Source: Chryseobacterium aquaeductus
Lineage (GTDB): Bacteria > Bacteroidota > Bacteroidia > Flavobacteriales > Weeksellaceae
Direction of reading: 5' to 3'
DNA length: 64,000 nucleotides
Assembly (NCBI RefSeq): GCF_905175375.1
Contig: NZ_CAJIMS010000001.1
Span: 2,852,001-2,916,000, forward strand
Shown: positions 44,906 through 53,851 of the stretch, one piece after another
How positions within the stretch are numbered: the stretch's first letter is position 1
Layout: every line of letters starts with the position of its first letter
Notes under the pieces: generated by a model
What the model was told of the DNA's origin: nothing
The model's database searches: none
Seen by the model: the letters and a program-made list of their open reading frames with translations, nothing else
Position numbers and translations under genes: made by a program

Positions 44906-44933
44906 AAAATTTTTGATGAACAAATATTTATTT

Positions 44934-45152
44934 TTAATCTTCCCAGACACAAAGCGTTTTTCCTAAAGTCTGTGCTTTTTTGAGACTTACCTTAATAATC
45001 TCATGTTTGCAATTGGATAATCCACGGCAGTTTTTTGTATAATGATATTTCTTCCCGCCATTGCTATCACAAAGATACACATCAGATTTTGCTTTTGCTA
45101 TTTCGTTTAAGTTTAGGAAAAGAGTAAATGAAATTAAAAGTAAATTTTTCAT
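44934..45152 (-). CDS. Small exported cysteine-rich protein
   Basis: 72 residues: a signal peptide (MKNLLLISFTLFLNLNEIAKA), then a domain of about 50 residues with the pattern DVYLCDSNGGKKYHYTKNCR followed by GLSNCKHEI and a final CVWED. The pattern (four Cys with two His) recurs in small Bacteroidota proteins and would bind zinc or form disulfides after export. No function known. Convergent to the DUF1835 gene. Confidence 0.7.
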   Translation of the reverse strand: MKNLLLISFTLFLNLNEIAKAKSDVYLCDSNGGKKYHYTKNCRGLSNCKHEIIKVSLKKAQTLGKTLCVWED

Positions 45153-45303
45153 AATAAAAATATTAAAATTCCAGTTCTTAAGCCGGATTTTTTACATCAT
45201 TATTGTTTTTTCAAAGATAGATGCTTTGTTCAGAATACTTTAATTTAAAATTACCTATTGTACAAATTTGTAAAAAAATTATATTTACAGAAATAAAAAC
45301 CAA

Positions 45304-46101
45304 ATGGATAATTATTTAGAAGTCAACAAAAACTCATGGAATGCAAGAGTAGAACCTCATCTGAAATCAGATTTTTACTTTGTTGATGAATTTTTAAAAG
45401 GAAGAACCTCTTTAAATTCAATAGAACTCGAACTTTTAGGCGATATAAAAGGCAAAACGATTTTGCATTTGCAGTGTCATTTTGGACAGGATTCTATTTC
45501 ATTGTCCAGAATGGGTGCGAAAGTTATCGGGATAGATTTGTCAGACAAAGCAATTCAGGCTGCTAAAGATTTAGCTGAAAAATGCGAAACAGATACAGAA
45601 TTTATCTGTTCAGATGTATACGATCTTCCCAATGTTTTAGATCAAAAATTTGATATTGTTTTTACGAGTTACGGAACAATTGGCTGGTTGCCTGATCTTG
45701 AAAAATGGGCAAATGTTGTCAGTCATTTTTTGAAACCTGACGGAGAATTTGTGATGGCAGAATTTCATCCCGTCGTTTGGATGTACGATGATGATTTTGA
45801 AGGTGTAGCTTATAACTATTTTAATGAAAAACCAATTATAGAAACTTCAGAAGGAACTTACGCTGATAATTCTGCGAAGATTGTTCAGGATTACATTTCG
45901 TGGAATCACCCTCTGTCTGATGTTCTGCAAAATTTAATCAATAAAAATCTTGTTTTAGAAAAATTTCAGGAGTTCGACTGGTCGCCATATCCTTGTTTTA
46001 GACATGTCGAAGAATTTGAAAAAGGCAAATGGAGAATCAATAAATTTGGAAACAAAATACCATTGGTTTATGCTATAAAAGCAGAGAGAAAGTCATCGTA
46101 A
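45304..46101 (+). CDS. Class I SAM-dependent methyltransferase
   Basis: 265 residues. Rossmann-type methyltransferase motif I (KTILHLQCHFGQDSISLSRM), the acidic residue binding the SAM ribose (VIGIDLSD), motif II (DVYDLPNVLDQKFDIVFTSY) and motif III region (FLKPDGEFVMAEF). The C-terminal 80 residues form a substrate lid. The first Gly of motif I is replaced (LQCHFGQD rather than DLGCGxG), as in a widespread subgroup including TehB- and YcgJ-like enzymes. The substrate is a small molecule of unknown kind. Single gene. Confidence 0.85.
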   Translation: MDNYLEVNKNSWNARVEPHLKSDFYFVDEFLKGRTSLNSIELELLGDIKGKTILHLQCHFGQDSISLSRMGAKVIGIDLSDKAIQAAKDLAEKCETDTEFICSDVYDLPNVLDQKFDIVFTSYGTIGWLPDLEKWANVVSHFLKPDGEFVMAEFHPVVWMYDDDFEGVAYNYFNEKPIIETSEGTYADNSAKIVQDYISWNHPLSDVLQNLINKNLVLEKFQEFDWSPYPCFRHVEEFEKGKWRINKFGNKIPLVYAIKAERKSS

Positions 46102-46117
46102 TTGATGACTTTCTCTC
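46084..46117. terminator. 14-bp hairpin spanning the methyltransferase stop codon
   Basis: GAGAGAAAGTCATC (46084-46097) pairs perfectly with GATGACTTTCTCTC (46104-46117). The stop codon sits in the six-base loop. No T-run follows, so it may protect the 3' end rather than terminate. Confidence 0.6.
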
Positions 46118-46157
46118 GTATATGAATGTAAATAATATTAAAATATGTTATCTAAAA

Positions 46158-46400
46158 TTAGATATTTGATGCTGTATCTTCGACTTTAGATTTTGCTTCG
46201 TCAAATTTATTTTGAGCTTGTGAAGCAACATCGTTTGCTTTAGTTTTCAGATCATTACCCCATTTGTTAAGGTTGTCTTTTGCGCTGTTGATTTTGTCTT
46301 TTACAGCTTGTTGCTCTTCCGGAGTAGATTTTTTGTATTTCCAATATGCTAAAGCACCTAATCCTAATAAAGCTAAAATACCGTTTGTCTTATTTCCCAT
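46158..46400 (-). CDS. YtxH-like small membrane-anchored protein
   Basis: 80 residues: one N-terminal hydrophobic segment (GILALLGLGALAYWKYKK), then an amphipathic lysine/alanine-rich helix with LEA- or YtxH-like periodicity (DNLNKWGNDLKTKANDVASQ). Such proteins are common in stress regulons (general stress, desiccation) and no enzyme activity is expected. Single gene with no obvious partner. Confidence 0.72.
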   Translation of the reverse strand: MGNKTNGILALLGLGALAYWKYKKSTPEEQQAVKDKINSAKDNLNKWGNDLKTKANDVASQAQNKFDEAKSKVEDTASNI

Positions 46401-46498
46401 GATTTCTGATTTTAAAAGTTATATTAAATTTGTTATATAACTTAGTATGTAAAATACGTGCCAAAAAATAAATGGGATTGATAAATAAATGTTAAAAT

Positions 46499-47341
46499 TT
46501 AATTAAATATTTCAAAAATTTTACCATCAAAACTTGCGAAAACCATCGTGGGATAAGAATCCTGATGATATATATTTCCGTCTTTATCAATAGCTATTGC
46601 ACCAGCAAAACCGTCGATTGTTTTTAGTTCTGCAAAGGTTTTATCAAAAGCCTGTTTAAGATCCATTCCGTCTGTCACTCTTGTGACAATCTTTGTTGAG
46701 GTGGCGTTGCTTACAATATCTTCGCCCACTCCTGTACAACTTACGGCGCAAAATTCATTGGCATAATTTCCGGCAACTGTAGCAGAATCAGAAATTCTTC
46801 CCGGAATCTCGAAGCCTTTTCCTCCCGTTGAAGTTGCAACAGCCAATTTACCTTCCCTGTCAAGTGCAACGCTGCCCACAGTTCCTTTTCCACCAGTTTT
46901 TAATTTCGCTTCATATTCTTTTCTTCGCTGAGGAATTTCAGTTGAAAAGTTTTCAAAACCGTGTTCTGTCGCATAATTTTTAGCGCCACTTCCGCCTAAA
47001 ACTCTGTCATCTTCCTTCATTAAATCTTTCGCAACCAAAATCGGATTTTTCACATCCTGAATATTGATGACACCGCTCATTTTCTGAGTTTCACCATCCA
47101 TAATTGCAGCACTCATTCGGATAATTCCGTCACTTTGAATTTGTGAACCGATTCCGGCATTGTACAATTCGTCGTCCTCCAAAAGTGAAACTGCATAAGC
47201 AACCGTATCAAAAGCCGAATTAGATTTTAAATATTCGTAAGATTTTTGAGCAATGTCTTTTAAAGAATTTTGCTTGGCAACTTTCACCTCGTGGCTTTGG
47301 TCACTTTCAGAGAAAAAACCTCCGTGGATGATGATTTTCAT
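46499..47341 (-). CDS. iaaA: Isoaspartyl peptidase / plant-type L-asparaginase (Ntn hydrolase)
   Basis: 280 residues of the Ntn asparaginase family. It is autocleaved before the nucleophile Thr in GGKGTVGSVALD (T154), giving alpha and beta subunits; the substrate-binding GGKGFEIPGRISDSA follows. IaaA-type enzymes hydrolyse beta-aspartyl dipeptides; beta-Asp-Arg is the product of cyanophycin breakdown by cyanophycinase. The gene lies 103 bases after the cyanophycinase gene on the same strand, so it most probably finishes cyanophycin degradation to Asp and Arg. Confidence 0.9.
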   Translation of the reverse strand: MKIIIHGGFFSESDQSHEVKVAKQNSLKDIAQKSYEYLKSNSAFDTVAYAVSLLEDDELYNAGIGSQIQSDGIIRMSAAIMDGETQKMSGVINIQDVKNPILVAKDLMKEDDRVLGGSGAKNYATEHGFENFSTEIPQRRKEYEAKLKTGGKGTVGSVALDREGKLAVATSTGGKGFEIPGRISDSATVAGNYANEFCAVSCTGVGEDIVSNATSTKIVTRVTDGMDLKQAFDKTFAELKTIDGFAGAIAIDKDGNIYHQDSYPTMVFASFDGKIFEIFN

Positions 47342-47444
47342 AAAATATTATTGATGGTTGATGAAAAATAATTGATCAGAAATAAATTATGATTATAATA
47401 TTAAAATCATTTATAACTTATAACTTATCAATTATCATTCATGT

Positions 47445-48329
47445 TTATGTTTGAGGAATTGGATTAAACTGTGAATTTTCAATCGTTAATTTTCTTGTCG
47501 TTAAATCGTAATGGTCATTCATAGACATGACGTGAACGGTCAAATTGTCAATAGAAATAGGTTCACCTAGATTGATATTCGTAAGATTGGTATCTTTTAT
47601 AAATCTACCGTCAACAATAATGACAAGTCCGGAACCGACGGCAGTCATCGTATCGTTATGAATGAAAAGTCCGGTGTCCTCACCCAGACCAATTCCTAAA
47701 GTCCTCGGGTTACTGACTACCGCTTGAAAAAGACGACCAATTCTCCCACGTTGTACAAAGTGAGTATCTACAATCACATTGTCGATCAAGCCTAATCCTT
47801 GTGTGGTTTTTATTTCACCTTTTAGCAAAGCTTCAGAGCTGCTTCCTTGATAGATCATGTTTTCAGATGCTGCAGCAGCACCTGCAGAAGTTCCGGAATA
47901 GATAAAATCTTGTTCCAGATATTTTAGCAAAATGGTATCGTGAAATCTAGTTCCTCCAAGTATTGAAGTCAGACGCAGCTGATCGCCACCTGTAAACATG
48001 ACCACATCTGCTGCATTTGCCCGGGCAACTATTGCATCAGAATTTGCTTCTTCACGATTTACAATATCAAGAATATTTACATTTTTGGCGCCCAAAAACT
48101 CAAAAGCTTTTTTGTATTCGGCACCAACAATTTGAGGGATTTGTGAGGCAGTAGTTATTACTTCAATGATTGAATTTTCTTTGTTTTTAGATTCAGTAAT
48201 GATTTTTCTTAAAATCCCTCTTTCAAAAAAGTTAAGATTTTTTTCAATATTCTGATCGTAATCGGTTTCGGAGAAACTGCCTTTATTAACTGCTCCACCG
48301 ATAATAATTAATTTTCCAACAGGTTTCAT
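47445..48329 (-). CDS. cphB: Cyanophycinase
   Basis: 294 residues from ATG 48327-48329 (MKPVGKLIIIGGAVNKG); an ATG nine bases earlier overlaps the predicted promoter box. Peptidase family S51 with the catalytic serine in GTSAGAAA (S148) and the supporting blocks FTGGDQLRLTSIL and GIGLGEDTGLFI. The enzyme cuts cyanophycin, a poly-Asp backbone with Arg side chains, into beta-Asp-Arg dipeptides. It is divergent from cyanophycin synthetase and followed by the dipeptidase gene, which confirms the family call by context. Confidence 0.92.
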   Translation of the reverse strand: MKPVGKLIIIGGAVNKGSFSETDYDQNIEKNLNFFERGILRKIITESKNKENSIIEVITTASQIPQIVGAEYKKAFEFLGAKNVNILDIVNREEANSDAIVARANAADVVMFTGGDQLRLTSILGGTRFHDTILLKYLEQDFIYSGTSAGAAAASENMIYQGSSSEALLKGEIKTTQGLGLIDNVIVDTHFVQRGRIGRLFQAVVSNPRTLGIGLGEDTGLFIHNDTMTAVGSGLVIIVDGRFIKDTNLTNINLGEPISIDNLTVHVMSMNDHYDLTTRKLTIENSQFNPIPQT

Positions 48330-48335
48330 AGCCGG

Positions 48336-48343
48336 CAAAGTTA
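48336..48343 (-). promoter_or_regulatory. -7 promoter box of cphB
   Basis: TAACTTTG on the minus strand, ending six bases before the chosen ATG, so the cphB mRNA would be nearly leaderless. No good TTG was found upstream. Confidence 0.45.
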
Positions 48344-48475
48344 GAAAATTATTAATTGTTGAGAAAATATTCCGGGGGTTTTTAATGTATTTGCTTTGAT
48401 TATAAATTGTTTACAAATTTTAATCTTTTTTAATAAATCTTTAATGAGACTGTAGTTTTTTTTAAGCTTTTGCAT

Positions 48476-48483
48476 TATCTTTG
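48476..48483 (+). promoter_or_regulatory. -7 promoter box of cphA
   Basis: TATCTTTG, 44 bases before the cphA ATG; the expected -33 position is only T-rich. Confidence 0.5.
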
Positions 48484-48527
48484 ATTTTAAAAGATATTTT
48501 TATTAATATAAATTACGTCGCTAAACT

Positions 48528-51155
48528 ATGAAAATTGAGAAAATACAAGCTTTAAGGGGTCCTAATATTTGGAGTATTAGAAGAAAGAAGCTGATACAGA
48601 TGCGTTTGGATCTTGAAGAGTTGGAAAATTTTCCTACAAATAAAATTGAAGGTTTCCGTGAAAGAATAGAAAAGCTGATCCCGTCGCTCATCACACACAG
48701 ATGTTCTGAAGGAACGCATGGTGGTTTTTTTCACCGAGTAGAAACCGGAACATGGATGGGGCACGTCATAGAACATATAGCTCTGGAAATTCAGACTCTA
48801 GCAGGTATGGAATCTGGCTTCGGAAGAACACGTGAAACAAAAACTCCGGGTGTCTACAATGTTGTATTTGATTATATTGAAGAAAATACCGGTATTTATG
48901 CGGCCGAACAAGCTGTTGAAATCGCCCATGCGTTAATCAATGGAAACGACTACGATATTAATGCCTGCATTCAAAGGTTAAAAGAAATAAGAGAACGCGT
49001 ACGTTTAGGACCTTCTACAGGAAGTATTGTGCAGGAAGCTGTCTCAAGAAAAATCCCTTGGATTCGTTTAGGAACAAATTCTTTGGTACAACTAGGCTAC
49101 GGGGTTAACCAACAGAGATTTCAGGCGACGATTACCGGAAATACAAGTTCGATTGCTGTAGATATTGCGTGTAATAAAGAATTAACGAAAAGAATGTTGC
49201 ATGATGCAGCAATTCCGGTTCCTATGGGAGATGTTATTACCACGGAAGATCAGCTGCAAAGTGTAATCAATAAAATAGGTTATCCCATTGTTCTTAAACC
49301 TTTAGATGGCAATCATGGTAAAGGGTCTTCAATCAACGTGAACGATTGGGAAGTTGCAAAAATCGGTTTAGAACACGCTCAGAAATATTCAAATAAAGTA
49401 ATTGTTGAAAAATATATTACGGGCTACGACTTTAGAGTTTTGGTGATCAATAACAAAATGGTGGCTGCAGCAAGAAGAGTTCCCGCACATATTGTTGGTG
49501 ATGGTGAGATGACTGTGCAGCAATTGATTGATAAAGAAAATCTGGATCCTCGAAGAGGATACGGACATGAAAATGTTCTTACAGAGATCGGTATAGATAA
49601 AGACACTACAGAATTGCTTGATAATCTTCATTATACATTAGAGTCGGTTCCTCAAAAAGGTGAAGTTGTGTATTTAAAATCAACTGCTAATCTTTCTACG
49701 GGTGGTACCTCTATTGATGTGACAGATATGGTACATCCTGAGAATATCACAATGGCAGAAAGAATTTCTAAAATCATCGGTCTAGATGTTTGCGGAATAG
49801 ATATAATGGCAGAAAACCTTACCCAACCGTTAAAAGAAAGCGGTGGAGCAATCATAGAAGTAAATGCGGCACCAGGTTTCAGAATGCACTTGGCACCAAG
49901 CGAAGGTCTACCAAGAAACGTTGCTGCGCCTGTGGTCGATATGTTGTATCCTCAAGGGAAACCTTTTACCATTCCAATCATTGCCGTGACGGGAACTAAT
50001 GGTAAAACAACAACCACGAGACTTATTTCGCATATCGTAAAAAATAATGGTTACAGAGTTGGTTTCACCACGTCAGACGGTATTTACATTCAAAATACGA
50101 TGTTGACGAAAGGTGATACTACAGGACCGGTTTCTGCAGAATTTATCCTAAAAGATCCAACAGTAGAGTTTGCCGTTCTGGAAACTGCAAGAGGCGGAAT
50201 TCTTCGTTCTGGTTTAGGTTTTTCACAATGTGATATTGGAGTTTTAACCAATATTAAAGAAGATCATTTAGGTCTTAACGATATTCATAATCTGAAAGAT
50301 TTAACCAAAGTAAAAAGAGTAGTTCTAGATAGCGTAAAGAAAAACGGATGGAGCGTTTTGAATGCTGAGGATGAGTATTCTATGCGTATCATCAACGATT
50401 TACCGAGCAATGTTGCAATTTTTAGTTTGGATGAAAACAATGAGCACATCAAGAAATTTGCTAAAGAAGGTAGAATAACTTGCGTTTACGAAGAAGGTTT
50501 TGTGACCATCAAAAAAGGTGACTGGAAAATCAGAATTGGTAAAGCAAAAGACTTCCCGATCACGATGGAAGGAAAAGCGAAATTCATGATTGATAATGTT
50601 TTGGCAGCGAGTTTAGCTTGTTATCTGCAAGGTTTTGGCATTGAAGATATTTCAAATTCTTTAAGAACATTTATTCCGAGTGCACAGCTTACTCCTGGAA
50701 GATTGAATATTTTTAAGTTTAAAAACTTTAAAGTTTTAATCGATTTTGCTCACAATCCTGCAGGTTACGAAGCGATTGAAGATTACCTTAAAAATGTGGA
50801 ATCTACCAAAAAAATCGGGATTATTTCAGGTGTCGGAGATCGTCGTGATGAAGACATAAGACTTTGTGGAAAAATTGCGGGAAGAATGTTTGATCACATT
50901 ATTATTAGAAATGAAAAACATCTTCGCGGAAGAACAGAAGAAGAAATCAACGGGTTAATCATCGAGGGAATGCAATCTTCAGGTAGAAATGTTAGTTATG
51001 AAACTATTCCTAAAGAAATAGAAGCATTGAAGCACGCAATGGGAATGGCTGAAGAAGGTACTTTCATTACTGCTTTGAGCGATGTTATTTCTAACGCAAT
51101 TGATCTTGTACAGGAATACCAAGCAAGAGAACTTCTTGAAGACGGTAAAGTTTAA
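48528..51155 (+). CDS. cphA: Cyanophycin synthetase
   Basis: 875 residues, the normal length. N-terminal domain (about 1-160), ATP-grasp domain (about 215-470; VLKPLDGNHGKGSSIN, the metal-binding VCGIDIMAEN and AIIEVNAAPG), then a Mur-ligase-like domain (from about 482) with P-loop GTNGKTTT (489-496) and the C-terminal block IDFAHNPAGYEA. The ATP-grasp part adds Asp to the polyaspartate backbone and the Mur-like part adds Arg to the side chains, building the nitrogen-storage polymer cyanophycin. Divergent from cphB and the dipeptidase, giving a complete storage cycle. Confidence 0.95.
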   Translation: MKIEKIQALRGPNIWSIRRKKLIQMRLDLEELENFPTNKIEGFRERIEKLIPSLITHRCSEGTHGGFFHRVETGTWMGHVIEHIALEIQTLAGMESGFGRTRETKTPGVYNVVFDYIEENTGIYAAEQAVEIAHALINGNDYDINACIQRLKEIRERVRLGPSTGSIVQEAVSRKIPWIRLGTNSLVQLGYGVNQQRFQATITGNTSSIAVDIACNKELTKRMLHDAAIPVPMGDVITTEDQLQSVINKIGYPIVLKPLDGNHGKGSSINVNDWEVAKIGLEHAQKYSNKVIVEKYITGYDFRVLVINNKMVAAARRVPAHIVGDGEMTVQQLIDKENLDPRRGYGHENVLTEIGIDKDTTELLDNLHYTLESVPQKGEVVYLKSTANLSTGGTSIDVTDMVHPENITMAERISKIIGLDVCGIDIMAENLTQPLKESGGAIIEVNAAPGFRMHLAPSEGLPRNVAAPVVDMLYPQGKPFTIPIIAVTGTNGKTTTTRLISHIVKNNGYRVGFTTSDGIYIQNTMLTKGDTTGPVSAEFILKDPTVEFAVLETARGGILRSGLGFSQCDIGVLTNIKEDHLGLNDIHNLKDLTKVKRVVLDSVKKNGWSVLNAEDEYSMRIINDLPSNVAIFSLDENNEHIKKFAKEGRITCVYEEGFVTIKKGDWKIRIGKAKDFPITMEGKAKFMIDNVLAASLACYLQGFGIEDISNSLRTFIPSAQLTPGRLNIFKFKNFKVLIDFAHNPAGYEAIEDYLKNVESTKKIGIISGVGDRRDEDIRLCGKIAGRMFDHIIIRNEKHLRGRTEEEINGLIIEGMQSSGRNVSYETIPKEIEALKHAMGMAEEGTFITALSDVISNAIDLVQEYQARELLEDGKV

Positions 51156-51204
51156 AATATAGTTGAGGCGGACTTTAAAAATGTCTGCCAAAAGCAATAT
51201 CATA

Positions 51205-51236
51205 AAAAAACCTCGGAAATATTTCTGAGGTTTTTT
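51205..51236. terminator. Bidirectional terminator
   Basis: AAAAAACCTCGGAAAT pairs with ATTTCTGAGGTTTTTT (one G-T pair; the innermost bases form the loop), between convergent cphA and the membrane-protein gene. Confidence 0.85.
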
Positions 51237-51243
51237 AGTTTAT

Positions 51244-51702
51244 TTAAACTTTTTTCCAGCTATGTTCTAGTTTTTGCATACTTCTCAAATATGGTATTAG
51301 AACCAAAATTTCCAGCCTGAGATTCATGTGAGGTTCTGTTAAAAATGGGAGAACAAACATCACAAACAGACAAACCACAAAACCCAAAATAGCATCAAAT
51401 TTTCCTGCTGCTGGTCCCCAATCTTTTTCGAACCACAAACCGTAGGATACTAAACCTTTATAAAGATAAAGTATGCAGACCGATATTCCTATAGGACTGT
51501 AAATTTTTTCAGTTTCCAACCCGTATAATGAAAGGTCGATCTTTTCTAAGAAAATTCCGAATGCCAAGATCAGAATACTTATCAATGCCAATAAAAAAAA
51601 TATCCAGATAAATACTTTTATCCATATAGGAAGCAATTCTCGTCGTCTTTTTATCATTTTGTTTTGTAAATCGAAAGCGTCAAAATGAGAGGTTTCTTGC
51701 AT
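51244..51702 (-). CDS. Small integral membrane protein of unknown function
   Basis: 152 residues with three or four hydrophobic segments (VFIWIFFLLALISILILAFG, IGISVCILYLYKGLVSYGLW, FDAILGFVVCLFVMFVLPFL). The last part, RLEILVLIPYLRSMQKLEHS, is typical of a Bacteroidota family of unnamed membrane proteins. It starts 19 bases after the ATP-grasp-like gene and is thus the last gene of the leftward cluster. I infer no function. Confidence 0.68.
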   Translation of the reverse strand: MQETSHFDAFDLQNKMIKRRRELLPIWIKVFIWIFFLLALISILILAFGIFLEKIDLSLYGLETEKIYSPIGISVCILYLYKGLVSYGLWFEKDWGPAAGKFDAILGFVVCLFVMFVLPFLTEPHMNLRLEILVLIPYLRSMQKLEHSWKKV

Positions 51703-51721
51703 CTTTATTTAAGTTTAAATA

Positions 51722-52906
51722 TTAATCTTCAACAAAAAACGCATTAGAACTTCCGATCCATATCGCATCTTTTTTATTAAAATCTACATTCACCATTGCT
51801 GCTTTTGTCATTCTTCCTAAATTTTCCAACAAAATAGGCCGCTCATCTTGTTCTCTCCAGATATAAAGCAAGCGAATTTCTGCTTTCGAAAATTCGCCGT
51901 TAATGTCTTCAAAAACCGGCTCGTAGGTCACTTTTCTTTGCAAGATATAATTTTCTTTATCTTCAATTGCTTCTGTGATTTCTTTTGTCGGATTTAAATT
52001 AACTCCGCTTCCTGCAAACGAAAACAAAGGTTTCAAAACAAAATTTTCAAGCCTTTCACTCTCAGGAAATTCATGTAAAAAATAACTTTTCGGAACAAAC
52101 TGATGCTTTAACATTGGCAACAAGAATTTAGAAATTTTAAAAAACCAATTGGGATGTGTTACCCATTGTACATCTGCTTCCTCACGAAAATCAAACTCAA
52201 GTTTCAGATCCGGAATTCTATCTAATTCATCAAAAATGACCCGATTATAAATTCTGTTAATCTGAATATTTTTGCCTTCATGCTCATAAAAAAGCTTTTT
52301 TCCTTCCTTTTTTACTTTTGTAAGACAAACCGTTTTTATACCCAATAATTTTTCTGTCAGCGCAAAATCGATGGCTGTTTTTTGTTTTTCCGGATAAATT
52401 TCGAGTAAGATAACGTTCTCAGGATTTTCATTATCAACAATCAATTCTCTAATGTAAGTTTGAAATTCCTGCTGCGGTATTTTACTTTTTATTTCATTTA
52501 AAAAAGGATATAATTCGCAAAAAGTATCCTCAAAAACTTTCTGAAAAGCATAGAGCGAGGGAAAAGCCTGCAGTTCTATTAATTGTGGTTCTATTTCTCC
52601 GTTTTCACTTCTGCATATTCCAAAATCTATGGTGAAGAAGTGAGGTTGGGCAGTATCATTAGGAACTTTGCAATTCTCAGGAATTGCTTTTTCCAGAGTG
52701 CCTTTCGGTAATTCTTTTATCTGATCAATGATACTTTCACTTGCATCAATCAGTTTGTTTTTAAATTCATGACTTAAAAACATTGGACTTTCGGAAAGTC
52801 TAAAGGCAGGTATCAATCCACTTTTTTGTTTTAAAATTTCTTTAAATTCTTCATACTTTTCCGAAGTAAACTCCTGATTAAACTGTTTTCTGTATTTTGA
52901 AATCAT
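51722..52906 (-). CDS. ATP-grasp-like protein of unknown substrate
   Basis: 394 residues without signal peptide. The C-terminal half shows ATP-grasp-like elements: FVLKPLFSFAGSGVNL (lysine and glycine loop), YILQRKVTYEPVFED (linker strand) and AEIRLLYIW. The N-terminal half begins with a basic helix and contains FTIDFGICRSENGEIEPQLI followed by a helical segment. The magnesium-binding acidic strand is less clear than in the two other ATP-grasp genes of the cluster, so the call is tentative. A terminator separates it from the amidotransferase upstream. Confidence 0.6.
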   Translation of the reverse strand: MISKYRKQFNQEFTSEKYEEFKEILKQKSGLIPAFRLSESPMFLSHEFKNKLIDASESIIDQIKELPKGTLEKAIPENCKVPNDTAQPHFFTIDFGICRSENGEIEPQLIELQAFPSLYAFQKVFEDTFCELYPFLNEIKSKIPQQEFQTYIRELIVDNENPENVILLEIYPEKQKTAIDFALTEKLLGIKTVCLTKVKKEGKKLFYEHEGKNIQINRIYNRVIFDELDRIPDLKLEFDFREEADVQWVTHPNWFFKISKFLLPMLKHQFVPKSYFLHEFPESERLENFVLKPLFSFAGSGVNLNPTKEITEAIEDKENYILQRKVTYEPVFEDINGEFSKAEIRLLYIWREQDERPILLENLGRMTKAAMVNVDFNKKDAIWIGSSNAFFVED

Positions 52907-52927
52907 ATTCTCTGTCTTTGTGATTTT

Positions 52928-52960
52928 AAAAAATCGAGCAGGGAATGCTCGATTTTTTTT
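52928..52960 (-). terminator. Terminator after the amidotransferase gene
   Basis: AAAAAATCGAGCA pairs with TGCTCGATTTTTT around a five-base loop, flanked by A and T runs. On the minus strand it follows the stop of the gene at 52985. Confidence 0.85.
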
Positions 52961-52984
52961 GTTATTAATTTTATTGTGAAGAAA

Positions 52985-53818
52985 TTATGCCATTGCATCA
53001 ACTTCTTTCAAGATGTTTTTTTTTGCAAATCTCAAAAATCTTGGTAAAATCTGAGCCTGTGTAAGTAGAATTTTATCTTTATCATCCATTCTGTCAATCG
53101 TTTCAAGATATTTTTCTATTCCGAAATTTTCAATCATTGCTGTTTTGTTTTTCTCATCTTTAAGATTTTCAATCATACCCGCAGGATTGGCTTCCGGGTG
53201 AAACTGAGTTCCAAAGATTTCTTCCGAAAAACGAATCGCCATCACAGCTCTTTCAAAATTAATATGCGGACGGAATTTCTCTATAGCAACGATTTTCATT
53301 CCCAAATCTTCAAAACGGTCAAGATCGGGCTCAATAAACTGATAAGCTCTGGAATCTACTGCATAAAAGGGTTCCGGAAGATTCTTAAATAAAAATTCTT
53401 TCTCACCTTCGTGAGTTTTATGCGTCGGCATTACACCAAAAGAATAAGAATTTCTCTTACAGATATTTCCCAATTTCCAATGTATACTTGCCAACTGAAA
53501 TGAATGACAAATCAAAAACAAATATTTTTTTGCCTCATTTTGAAGATTGTGCTCGTAGATCGAATCTAGAAAATCAGCAAATTTATCTTCCCATTCATGT
53601 CCTTCCCGATGAGGATTTCCGGGACCGCCTGATGAAATAAATATATCAAAATCATCTACATTTGGCATTTCATTTTTAAATCTTACATCAAAAACTTCAA
53701 TGCTTATATTTTCTTCAGACTGCCGCTTGAAAGCCTCGGAAATTTCTTTAATATTTTTAAATCCCTGATTTGCCTGATTATTATTCATATCCAGCAAAGC
53801 AATTCTTACATCTTTCAT
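52985..53818 (-). CDS. Class I glutamine amidotransferase
   Basis: 277 residues of the GMP-synthase-type GATase1 fold. The oxyanion glycines lie in ISSGGPGNPH (61-70), the nucleophile C104 in FLICHSFQLA, and the catalytic His and Glu in GTQFHPEAN (H207, E209). Alone, such domains release ammonia from glutamine or act as gamma-glutamyl hydrolases; no synthetase domain is fused. It lies 33 bases after the GCS2 gene, so it probably supplies ammonia to, or removes glutamyl groups from, the product of the adjacent ligases. Confidence 0.85.
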   Translation of the reverse strand: MKDVRIALLDMNNNQANQGFKNIKEISEAFKRQSEENISIEVFDVRFKNEMPNVDDFDIFISSGGPGNPHREGHEWEDKFADFLDSIYEHNLQNEAKKYLFLICHSFQLASIHWKLGNICKRNSYSFGVMPTHKTHEGEKEFLFKNLPEPFYAVDSRAYQFIEPDLDRFEDLGMKIVAIEKFRPHINFERAVMAIRFSEEIFGTQFHPEANPAGMIENLKDEKNKTAMIENFGIEKYLETIDRMDDKDKILLTQAQILPRFLRFAKKNILKEVDAMA

Positions 53819-53851
53819 AACTTCATATTTTGTGCAAAGTTATTAAAAAAA

